Shown piece by piece: positions 8,182 through 15,165 of a stretch of DNA of 36,206 nucleotides. The DNA is from Candidatus Rokuibacteriota bacterium (GTDB lineage: Bacteria; Methylomirabilota; Methylomirabilia; Rokubacteriales; CSP1-6), in the NCBI GenBank assembly GCA_016193045.1, contig JACPSW010000096.1, forward strand, positions 1 to 36,206. The letters are read 5' to 3'. Below the pieces are notes generated by a model, which was given only the letters and a program-made list of their open reading frames with translations, was not told the origin of the DNA and made no database searches. How positions within the stretch are numbered: position 1 is the stretch's first letter; every line of letters starts with the position of its first letter. The position numbers were made by a program, and so were the translations under genes.

Positions 8182-8187
8182 AATCAA
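8159..8187 (-). promoter_or_regulatory. Sigma-70-type promoter of the toxin-antitoxin operon
   Basis: On the minus strand, TTGATT (8187-8182) and TACACT (8164-8159) are separated by exactly 17 bases. Each box matches consensus at four of six positions. The predicted start of transcription is near 8151, a short leader before the ATG at 8138. Confidence 0.55.
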
Positions 8188-8204
8188 GGCGGCAGCCCCG
8201 CCTT
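8186..8204. repeat. Small hairpin upstream of the toxin-antitoxin promoter
   Basis: AAGGCGG (8186-8192) and CCGCCTT (8198-8204) form a perfect 7-bp stem with a 5-base loop. There is no T tract. It could be an old terminator or simply a boundary repeat. Confidence 0.3.
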
Positions 8205-8220
8205 TAGAGCCACTTCCCCA

Positions 8221-8361
8221 CTTCGCATCCTGACTCCACGGTCCCGCGCCGGCAGCCGAGAAGTGGAGCCAGACGAAGCAGTAGAGCACGGCGGGTACGC
8301 TGCCGTTCGTGGTGGGCCAGAAGCCCTGAGGGCAAGGCACCGCCGAACATCTCCAGGATGG
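8221..8361 (-). pseudogene. Frameshifted C-terminal remnant of a DoxX-like membrane protein
   Basis: On the minus strand an open stretch reads QGFWPTTNGSVPAVLYCF, then VWLHFSAAGAGPWSQDA. This resembles the last transmembrane helix and the AGPWSLD-type end of DoxX-family proteins. Just upstream the similarity (EMFGGALP) continues in another frame, so a one-base slip near 8330 is likely. There is no start, and the helix bundle that should precede it is missing. The call rests on pattern recognition; it could be chance similarity. Confidence 0.4.
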
Positions 8362-8449
8362 ATGGATCCTCCCATCGGTTTCGCAGCGAGGATACGAAGG
8401 GGGCATGAGCCTGTCAAGGACGTGGGGCCGGCCGGCGCTGCCAGGGCGC

Positions 8450-8478
8450 TTGAACCCTCGCCGCCCCGGTGCTATAAG
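8450..8478 (+). promoter_or_regulatory. Promoter of the selenoprotein operon
   Basis: TTGAAC (8450-8455) and TATAAG (8473-8478) are spaced by exactly 17 bases, with five of six matches in the -10 box. Predicted transcription starts near 8485, about 25 bases before the ATG at 8510, with AAGGAGG (8498-8504) between. Confidence 0.6.
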
Positions 8479-8509
8479 GGGGACGCCCGTCGAGAGCAAG
8501 GAGGCTCCC

Positions 8510-9067
8510 ATGAGGACCATCACGATCCTGGATCCCACATCGGCGGCCCGGCCGGGTGCGGACCCGATCCCCGGCCCCGTCGAGACCCTCCAGGGCAAGG
8601 TCGTCGCCATCCTGAACAACCGCTGGAAGAGCATGGACCTGGTGGCCGAGCGGTTCGAGGCGGCGCTCCGCCGCGACCACCGCGTGGCGGACGTGCTCCA
8701 GCGGGTGATCCCCATCTCCGCGGCGGCCCCCGCCGCCCTCCTGGACGAGGTGGCGGCCCGAGCCGCCGTGGCCGTCGTCGGCCTCGCCAACTGAGGGTCC
8801 TGCACAGCGTGGAGTGTCCACGACACGGCAGAGCTCTTGAGGCGAGGGATTCCCGCGGCGGTGCTGGTGACGGAGCGGTTCGTCGGCCTCGCGCAGGCGA
8901 CCTACGAGAGCCGGCGGCTGCCGGGGGGGCCGATGATCGTGATGCCGCCCACGGAGGAAACGGAGTACTCGGACGCGGCGACCATGGCGCGGATCTCGGA
9001 TGCGGCCTTCGCCCGGTTCCTGGAGACGATGGTGGCGCCCCGGGCCGTCGCCCGGGCGGGGCGGTGA
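8510..9067 (+). CDS. UGSC-family selenoprotein (Sec at in-frame TGA 8792-8794)
   Basis: Read through the TGA at 8792-8794, this frame gives 185 residues with the motif Sec-Gly-Ser-Cys at 95-98, the signature of the UGSC family of (seleno)proteins. The first 94 residues contain GKVVAILNNRWKSMD and end in the strand AVAVVGLAN directly before Sec. Coding character continues without a break after the TGA (TAWSVHDTAELLRRGIPAAV, then PMIVMPP) to a second TGA at 9065. A strong ribosome site (8498-8504) fixes the ATG. A hairpin with the geometry of a bacterial SECIS starts six bases after the TGA. The motif and following helix resemble the Sec region of glycine-reductase GrdB (from memory, U-G-T-C), suggesting a selenol redox or reductive-cleavage centre. 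It heads an operon with an unknown 345-residue protein and a TRAP importer. The substrate is unknown. Confidence 0.88.
8792..8831 (+). promoter_or_regulatory. Sec codon and SECIS-like hairpin
   Basis: After the TGA (8792-8794) the RNA can form CGUGGA (8808-8813) paired with UCCACG (8817-8822), closing a GUG loop. A lower helix CUGC (8800-8803) with GCAG (8828-8831) extends it across an internal loop. The apical loop begins 19 bases after the TGA and starts with G-U. This fits the known bacterial SECIS rule of a loop G about 16-37 bases downstream of the UGA. Confidence 0.7.
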
Positions 9068-9074
9068 GGGCGTG

Positions 9075-10112
9075 ATGCGGCTCCTCTCCGACCGGCACGA
9101 GGTCGCGGACGACCCGGAGGCGATCCAGGCCTACCTGGAGGCGCGGGAGTGGGGCGATGGTCGCCCCGTGGTGCCACCGACCCCCGAGCGGGTCGAGGCG
9201 ATGGTGGCCGGCTCCGGCCGGCCGGCGGAACAGGTGATCGCCGAGGTGGACCCGCGCAAGGGCGTGGCGACGGTGGAGAAGATCGCCGTCAACGCCGTCA
9301 TGGCGGGGTGCCGTCCCGACTACATGCCGGTCCTCATCGCGGCGGTGGAGGCGGTGGCGGATCCCGCCTTCAACCTGCACGGGATCCAGTGCACCACGAA
9401 CCCGGTGGGCCCGCTCCTGGTCGTCAACGGCCCCATCCGCCACGCCATCGGCCTGAACTCGGGGCGGAACGCCCTCGGCCCGGGCTGCCGCGCCAACGCC
9501 ACCATCGGCCGGGCGCTCCGGCTGATCCTCCTCCACGTGGGCGGCGCGCTGCCCGACCGCGTGGACAAGGCCATCCACGGCATGCCAGGGAAATACACGT
9601 TCTGTCTCGGCGAGAACGAGGAGGAGAGCCCCTGGGAGCCACTCCATGTCGAGCGGGGATTCCGCGCGGAGGAAAGCACCGTGACGGCGGTCGGCGCTCA
9701 GGGGACCCACAACGTCCTGGCCCTGGCGGGCGGTGCCCGGGAGGCGATGATCCTGACGGCGGACGCCATGGCCACGATGGGCAACAACAACGTCCTCTAC
9801 GGGCAGGGGAATCCGCTCGTGTTCTTTTCCCCTGGCCACGTCAGGCAGTTCGTCCAGCAGGGCTACCGGACGAAGCGGGACGTCAAGGCCGCTCTCTTCG
9901 AGCTGTCCAAGATCCCGGTCTCCCGTTTTCCCGAGCGGGAGGTCTTCCCGCTGGTCCCGCTCCGCGAGCGGGCGCTCGACGGAGAGTCCGTCTGCGTCGC
10001 CCGCCGCGCCGAGGACCTCCTCGTCGTGGTGGCGGGCGGGCCGGAGCCGTACCACATCTGCTACTGTCCGAATTTCGCCGACACCTGGGCGGTGACCAAG
10101 CGAGTCCTCTAA
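9075..10112 (+). CDS. Conserved protein of unknown function paired with the UGSC selenoprotein
   Basis: A 345-residue protein I cannot assign to a named family. It lacks a signal peptide and membrane segments. It has seven Cys, including GIQCTTNPVGPLL, ALGPGCRAN and HICYC, and glycine/asparagine-rich segments such as MGNNNVLYGQGNP that could shape an active site. A late segment reads VRQFVQQGYRTKRDVKAAL. The ATG at 9075 (or GTG 9072) lies seven bases after the selenoprotein stop, with GAGG at 9066-9069, implying co-translation. The 19-base gap to the TRAP binding-protein gene places it in the same transcript. I infer that it is the partner subunit, or acts next to the UGSC protein in one pathway. 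Confidence 0.85.
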   Translation: MRLLSDRHEVADDPEAIQAYLEAREWGDGRPVVPPTPERVEAMVAGSGRPAEQVIAEVDPRKGVATVEKIAVNAVMAGCRPDYMPVLIAAVEAVADPAFNLHGIQCTTNPVGPLLVVNGPIRHAIGLNSGRNALGPGCRANATIGRALRLILLHVGGALPDRVDKAIHGMPGKYTFCLGENEEESPWEPLHVERGFRAEESTVTAVGAQGTHNVLALAGGAREAMILTADAMATMGNNNVLYGQGNPLVFFSPGHVRQFVQQGYRTKRDVKAALFELSKIPVSRFPEREVFPLVPLRERALDGESVCVARRAEDLLVVVAGGPEPYHICYCPNFADTWAVTKRVL

Positions 10113-10131
10113 GTCAAGAAAGGAGCGTCCC

Positions 10132-11163
10132 ATGCAACACGTGCGCGCGTTCTCGCTCGTCCTGATCGTCCTCTCCCTCGCCGTGCTCGCCCTAGCCGGG
10201 CCCGTTCAGGCCCAGCAGGTGACCTGGAAGCTCCAGTCCCTCCTGAACCCCGGCTACATGGGAACCGACGCCGAGATCTGGTTCGCCCAGGAGGTGGAAA
10301 AGCGGACCGGGGGCAAGGTGAAGGTCACGGTGTACCCGGGCGCGGCCCTGGGCTTCGCGGGTCCGCGGATCCTGACCGCCGTGGGGCAGGGCCTCCTGGA
10401 ATCCTCCCAGATGTGGGGGGCGCACGTCTCCGGCGACCTCCGGCTCGCCGAGATCATCGAGCTGCCCGGGCTGATCCCCTACGACATTCCCCTCCGGAAG
10501 AAGATCGTCCAGATGGTGCTGCCGGCGCAGGAAAAGGCCATGGGGGGCTTCGGGGTCCTTCCCCTCGCGTCGGGGCAGGTGGAGCCGCGAAACATCTACT
10601 CGCGCAAACCCATCCGGGGCATCGCCGACCTGAAGGGCCTGAAGCTCCGGGCTCAGGGCGTCGTGGAGACGGAGTTCACCAAGGCGATCGGGGCCACTCC
10701 CGTCACGCTGTCGTGGGAGGAGGTCTATCCCGCGATGCAGCAGGGCGTGATCGACGCCTACTGGGTGACCCACAGCGCCACCTTCAACGCCAAGCTCCAC
10801 GAGGTGGCGAAGTACTGCTACGAGGTGGGGCTGGGCGGCGCCAACTGGTTCGTGATCGTCAACAAGGCTGCCCTGGACAAGCTCTCACCCGACGCCAAGA
10901 AGGTGGTCCTGGACCTCCGCCAGCCGGTGTCGGATAAGCTGTGGGACCGCGTGGACGGAGACATCCGTGAGTTCAAGAAGCGCCTCCAGGAGAAGGGGAT
11001 GACGTTCGCCCAGGCCTCCCCCGAGGACATGAAGGCGATGCTGGACGCGGCGCCGAAGGTCTGGGAGAGCTGGCTCCAGAAGGCCGGGCCGGAGGCCAAG
11101 GACCTCGTGGGAAAGATCAAAGCGACGGTGGCCGACTGGGAGAAGAAGGGCCGCAAACTGTAA
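10132..11163 (+). CDS. dctP: TRAP transporter substrate-binding protein (DctP type)
   Basis: A 343-residue periplasmic binding protein of a tripartite ATP-independent importer. The signal peptide spans about residues 1-27, ending PVQAQQ. The mature part has the DctP hallmarks: an early GAALGFAG loop, the Arg-bearing strand LKGLKLRAQG used to bind a substrate carboxylate, and SWEEVYPAMQQGVIDAYW. The ATG follows AAAGGAG. It is translated just after the selenoprotein pair and before the two permease genes. The ligand is therefore probably a carboxylate related to the selenoenzyme's substrate or product, which is an inference. Confidence 0.93.
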   Translation: MQHVRAFSLVLIVLSLAVLALAGPVQAQQVTWKLQSLLNPGYMGTDAEIWFAQEVEKRTGGKVKVTVYPGAALGFAGPRILTAVGQGLLESSQMWGAHVSGDLRLAEIIELPGLIPYDIPLRKKIVQMVLPAQEKAMGGFGVLPLASGQVEPRNIYSRKPIRGIADLKGLKLRAQGVVETEFTKAIGATPVTLSWEEVYPAMQQGVIDAYWVTHSATFNAKLHEVAKYCYEVGLGGANWFVIVNKAALDKLSPDAKKVVLDLRQPVSDKLWDRVDGDIREFKKRLQEKGMTFAQASPEDMKAMLDAAPKVWESWLQKAGPEAKDLVGKIKATVADWEKKGRKL

Positions 11164-11167
11164 CCTG

Positions 11168-11656
11168 ATGCGGCGGCTGGTCCGCTGCCTGGAAGCCCTG
11201 TCCGACGCGGGGGGATACGCCGCGGGGATCACCGTCTTCGGGCTCACCTTGCTGATCTCCGCCGGCGTATTCTCGCGGCGGGTCCTGGGCTCGCCGCTCC
11301 TCGCCGTGGACGAGGTCTCCGGCTACCTCCTGCTGGCCATCGTCTTTCTGGGGCTCGCCTACACGATGAAGGCCGGCGGGCACATCCGATCCGACATCGT
11401 CCTCGCCCACGTTCCAGCCGGGGTGCGTGGCGGGCTGGAGGTGCTCGCCACGCTCCTCGCCCTCCTGTTCGCGCTGGCGCTCCTCGGCGGGAACTGGGTC
11501 CTCATCGCGGAGTACTACGGGCGCGGGACCCTCTCTTTCAAGTACCTTCAGATCCCGCTCTGGATTCCGGCCTCCTTGCTCGTCGTGGGGGTGATCCTCC
11601 TCCTGCTGCAACTCGTGGCCCGGTTCCTCCGCCAGGTCGCCCGCGGGTCCGGGTGA
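11168..11656 (+). CDS. dctQ: TRAP transporter small permease subunit (DctQ)
   Basis: A 162-residue membrane protein with four predicted helices: about residues 17-40, 48-66, 85-106 and 127-155. This matches the DctQ family, with the conserved early pattern VLGSPLLAVDEVSGYL and GHIRSDIV after helix 2. Its ATG lies four bases after the dctP stop, and the dctM start follows three bases after its own stop. It bridges the binding protein and the large permease. Confidence 0.9.
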   Translation: MRRLVRCLEALSDAGGYAAGITVFGLTLLISAGVFSRRVLGSPLLAVDEVSGYLLLAIVFLGLAYTMKAGGHIRSDIVLAHVPAGVRGGLEVLATLLALLFALALLGGNWVLIAEYYGRGTLSFKYLQIPLWIPASLLVVGVILLLLQLVARFLRQVARGSG

Positions 11657-11659
11657 GTC

Positions 11660-12970
11660 GTGCCCGGCCTGACGGTTCTCCTCGCCGCCATCGCGCTGAT
11701 GGTGGCACTCCTCATCGGCGGGCTCTGGATCGCATTCGCGGTGGGCCTGGGCGGGATCGTCGCTCTCTATCCCATCCTGGGCCAGAAGACTCTCACCCTC
11801 TTCGGCCTGACCAGCTGGGACACGGGAACGAGTTTTGTCCTGGTGGCGATTCCCCTCTTCGTCTTCATGGGCGAGCTCATCTCGTCGGGCGGGCTCGTCC
11901 AGCACCTCTACTCCGGCGTCGCCAAGGCCATCAGCGGACTGCCCGGAGGCCTGGTGCAGACCAACCTGATCGCGTGCACGATCTTCGCGGCCTGCTCGGG
12001 CTCGAGCCTCGCGTCCGCCGCCACCATGGGGCGCGTGGCCTATCCCGAGCAGGTCGTCAAGCGCGGTTACGATCCGAGCCTCGTCCTGGGCTCGGTCGCG
12101 GCGGGCGGCACCCTCGGAATCCTGATCCCTCCCAGCATCTTCTTCATCGTGTACGGCGCCATCGCCGACCAGTCGGTGGGCAAGCTCTTCCTCGCCGGTC
12201 TCTTCCCCGGGCTCATGATGTCGAGCTCCTTCATGCTCTACGTGGCCATCCGGTGCGTGGCCCAGCGGGGGCTGGTCCCCGCCGCCGCCGGCGCCAATCC
12301 CGGCGTGGGTTGGTGGGCGCGCCTGGCGGGCCTCGGAGAGGTCTGGCCGTTCGTCGTCCTGATCGTGGCGGTCCTCGGAGGCCTCTACGGAGGGATCGCC
12401 ACCCCCACCGAGGCGGCCGGCGTCGGGGCCTCGGTGTCCCTGCTCATCGCCCTGGCCTACCGCACGCTGACCTGGCGTGGGTTCTGGGACGCCTGCCTGG
12501 GGACCGTGCGGACGACGTCCATGATCTTCCTCATCCTGATCTCGGCCAAGGTGATGGCCGTGGCGCTGGCGTACTACGGCGTCCCGAGCCTCATGAAGGA
12601 CTTCGCGCGCTCGTTCGGCTCGCCGGTCATCCTGCTGGTCATCATCTCCTTCGTGTACCTCGTCCTGGGGACCGTCTTCGAGGACTTCTCGCTGATGATC
12701 ATCCTGCTGCCGTTCGTCCTCCCCGCCATCCAGGCGGCCGGCTACGATCCGATCTGGTTCGGGGTGTACATGTGCATACTGCTGGAGGCCGGGCTGCTCT
12801 CGCCGCCGGTGGGATTGAACCTCTTCGTCATCCAGGGCGTGACAGGGGCCCCGCTCGGCCAGGTGGTCCGGGGAGCCGTCCCGTTCTTGTTCCTCCTCCT
12901 CACCGGGGCCGCCATCATCGTCACCTTTCCCCAGATCGCCCTCTGGCTCCCCTCCGTGTGGGTCCACTGA
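11660..12970 (+). CDS. dctM: TRAP transporter large permease subunit (DctM)
   Basis: A 436-residue polytopic protein of the DctM family, the sodium-coupled transport subunit. Family signatures include IPLFVFMGELISSGG near residue 70, the ACSGSSLASAATMG segment, GGTLGILIPPSI and the late IATPTEAAGVGA. About twelve membrane segments can be traced. The start is GTG at 11660. It ends 22 bases from the convergent dehydrogenase gene, and no T-tailed terminator is obvious there. With dctP and dctQ it makes a complete importer. Confidence 0.94.
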   Translation: MPGLTVLLAAIALMVALLIGGLWIAFAVGLGGIVALYPILGQKTLTLFGLTSWDTGTSFVLVAIPLFVFMGELISSGGLVQHLYSGVAKAISGLPGGLVQTNLIACTIFAACSGSSLASAATMGRVAYPEQVVKRGYDPSLVLGSVAAGGTLGILIPPSIFFIVYGAIADQSVGKLFLAGLFPGLMMSSSFMLYVAIRCVAQRGLVPAAAGANPGVGWWARLAGLGEVWPFVVLIVAVLGGLYGGIATPTEAAGVGASVSLLIALAYRTLTWRGFWDACLGTVRTTSMIFLILISAKVMAVALAYYGVPSLMKDFARSFGSPVILLVIISFVYLVLGTVFEDFSLMIILLPFVLPAIQAAGYDPIWFGVYMCILLEAGLLSPPVGLNLFVIQGVTGAPLGQVVRGAVPFLFLLLTGAAIIVTFPQIALWLPSVWVH

Positions 12971-12992
12971 GCCCGCTCCGGGAACGCCGGCC

Positions 12993-14027
12993 TCACCGCA
13001 GGCCGCCGATCTTTTTCGACCCGAAGCGCTCGCGCCAGCGCGCCGCCGCCGGCGGGTTGACGATGTGCTTGGGCATCTCGCCCCTGAGCGCGCTCAGGGT
13101 GGACTCGAGAGCCAGCTTGAGGTTCGCCAGCCGCCCCGTCTCGGTGTGGCTCACGTTGTGCGGGGTGAGGATCACCCGCGCGGGATCCAGCATGCGCAGC
13201 GGGCTCTCCATGGGCAGGGGCTCCTGCTCGAAGACGTCGAGCGCCGCCCCCGCGATCCAGCTCTCGTCGATCGCCCGGTAGAGGGCGTTTTCGTCCACCA
13301 GCTCGCCGCGGGCCGAGTTGATGAGGAAGGCCGTCCGCTTCATGGACCTGAGCTCTTTTTCCCCGATCATGTGGCGCGTCTTCGGAGTGAGCGACAGGTG
13401 CAGGCTCACGATGTCGGATTCCGCCAGGAGCGTCGTGAGGGGGACGAGTTGGACGCCGAGCGGGCGGGACGCTTCGGGGGCGACGAAGGGATCGGTGGCG
13501 AGAAGGCGCGCCTCCCAGCCCTGGAGGCGCCGCGCAACCTGCGTGCCCACGCGGCCGAACCCCACGAGACCGACCGTCTTTCCCGCGAGAAGCCAGCCAC
13601 GATCGACCCGCTGGCCCCACTCACCACGGCGGAGCTTGGCCTCGTTGCGCTTGACGCGTTTCAGGAGCGTGAGCATGAACGCGATCGCCGCCTCGGCAAC
13701 GCCGTGGAAGTTCTGCGGGGTCGGGCTGTTGGCCACGACGATGCCCAGCTCCGTGGCGGCGGAGACCTCGACCTTGTCCACGCTGATGTACGGCACGACG
13801 ACGAGGCGGAGCCGCTCCGCGGCCTGCAGCACCGCGCGGGTGATCGTGTCCAGGTGGGAAGCCATGATGACGTCGGCGTCCCGGCACCACTCGATCAGCT
13901 CCTCCTCGGTGTAGGGCTGCCGCCCCGGCTGGTCCACGGGCCGCCCGAGGACGACCTCGTGGCCGAGCTCGCGCAGCGGCTCGAACTCCTGGGACGGCCC
14001 GTAGGCACCGGTGACGTAGACCTTCAT
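12993..14027 (-). CDS. D-isomer-specific 2-hydroxyacid dehydrogenase
   Basis: A 344-residue NAD(P)-dependent dehydrogenase that interconverts 2-hydroxy and 2-oxo acids. The nucleotide-binding motif is GFGRVG. The catalytic residues lie in the expected places: Arg in INSARGELVDE, Glu in ALDVFEQEPLP and His in LTPHNVSH. Its ATG (14027) overlaps the stop of the broken thiamine-enzyme gene as ATGA. It ends the leftward TAXI-TRAP operon, suggesting that the imported compound is processed as a 2-oxo or 2-hydroxy acid. The C-terminus runs about 20 residues past the catalytic domain and is basic. Confidence 0.92.
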   Translation of the reverse strand: MKVYVTGAYGPSQEFEPLRELGHEVVLGRPVDQPGRQPYTEEELIEWCRDADVIMASHLDTITRAVLQAAERLRLVVVPYISVDKVEVSAATELGIVVANSPTPQNFHGVAEAAIAFMLTLLKRVKRNEAKLRRGEWGQRVDRGWLLAGKTVGLVGFGRVGTQVARRLQGWEARLLATDPFVAPEASRPLGVQLVPLTTLLAESDIVSLHLSLTPKTRHMIGEKELRSMKRTAFLINSARGELVDENALYRAIDESWIAGAALDVFEQEPLPMESPLRMLDPARVILTPHNVSHTETGRLANLKLALESTLSALRGEMPKHIVNPPAAARWRERFGSKKIGGLR

Positions 14028-15165
14028 GGCTTCTTGCAGATGACGTTCAGGAGGGCCTGCCGTCGCTCTTCGTTCACCACCTCGAGCGCGCGCGCGAGCG
14101 CGCCGGGGAGGTCGGCCGGATCCTCCACGCGCTCGCCGTGGCCGCCCGAGGCCCGGCAGATCAGCTCGTAGTCGGGGGCGGGCTCGAGGTCGCTCATCGG
14201 CATCGCGCCGGTGCGCACCGCCCAGCCGTCCGGGGCGTAGGCCTTCGTCGCCCGCTTGACCGCGTTCCACGCGCGGTTGTTGAAGACGACCACGAGGAGG
14301 GGCAGGTTGTACGCCCGCGACACGAAGTGGGACGCCGTCGGGGACCCGAAGATATAGGCGCCGTCCCCCACCGCGCAGATGACCGTCTTGTCCGGCGCGG
14401 CGAGCTTCACGCCGAGGGCCGCCCCCAGCCCCCAGCCGAGTCCCGCGGCGGGGGAGGGGGCGAAATAACTTCCAGGCCTGCTGAAGCAGGTCTGAGTCAC
14501 GTCCAGGTCGTACTCGTTCACCACGATGGTGCTCTCGTCCAGGACGTCCCCGAGGCACCGCGAGAGCCAGGCCATGTCACCTTCGCCTCCGGCCGCGGCG
14601 CGGCGAGTTTCGGGATCCACGGGACGTCCGACTCCACCGCGAGGATCACGTCGGCCTCGGCCAGGTACGGCGCCGGATCGTAGCCCGCGTGGAGCGGGTG
14701 CTGCTGGGGGAAGTTGACGTGGGTGGGCCAGTGGTCGAAGTGCGGCGCGCCGAGCGCCTCGGCGAGCCTGACCAGCGGCGCCACGGCGGCCGGGTCTCGC
14801 CCCGGCGCCTTGGCGATGATGAGGGGGTTCCGCGCGTCAGCCAGGGTCCGGGCAGCTTCGGCGATCGCCGCGGCCTCGGCGACGGTCGCACTGTTCCTGG
14901 GAGCCCGAGGCGGGTCCGAATACTCGAGCGTCTCCAGCAGTTCGGCGAGCACTTCCCGCGCGTGGGCCATCGCCACCGCCGTGACCTCGTGGGGCACGGT
15001 CATGGGGCGGGGGAGCGGCGTCCCTTGCGCGAGCCGCTTGGCGTATGCTTCCACGATCGGCGCGAAGTCGGTCCCCGCGTTGCCGAAGAAGTGCTCGATG
15101 CCCCGCGCGGCCAGGAGCTCAAGATACGCCTCCGCCGCGCTCTCCACCGCGACGCGTTTCAGCAT
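14024..15165 (-). pseudogene. Decayed thiamine-diphosphate-dependent decarboxylase/synthase
   Basis: Both ends of a ThDP enzyme (acetolactate synthase / benzoylformate decarboxylase superfamily) are clear. The N-terminus has IEHFFGNAGTDF and the catalytic Glu in TVPHEVTAVAMAH. The C-terminus has the GDG...NN cofactor motif (VGDGAYIF to VFNNRAWN). The gene spans only about 380 codons against about 550 expected. The N-domain jumps from VAMAHA to REVLAELLETL near base 14958, an in-frame loss of about 100 residues. A second deletion near 14573-14583 joins RPEAKV to MAWLSRC and shifts the frame; the first frame then stops at 14518. The start overlaps the amidohydrolase end and the stop overlaps the dehydrogenase start. 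Confidence 0.8.

Noticed and set aside
8510..8794. A separate 94-residue protein ending at the TGA, followed by an independent short gene from 8837
   Set aside because: The frame, motif context (U-G-S-C), hairpin and continuous protein character favour one read-through selenoprotein. No ribosome site precedes 8837.
11117..12967. A 616-codon open frame on the minus strand
   Set aside because: It is a shadow of dctQ and dctM; the sequence is almost entirely Glu/Asp/Arg/His/Gly with no fold.
12971..12992. Bidirectional terminator between convergent dctM and dehydrogenase genes
   Set aside because: The 22-base gap shows no convincing stem with T tract.
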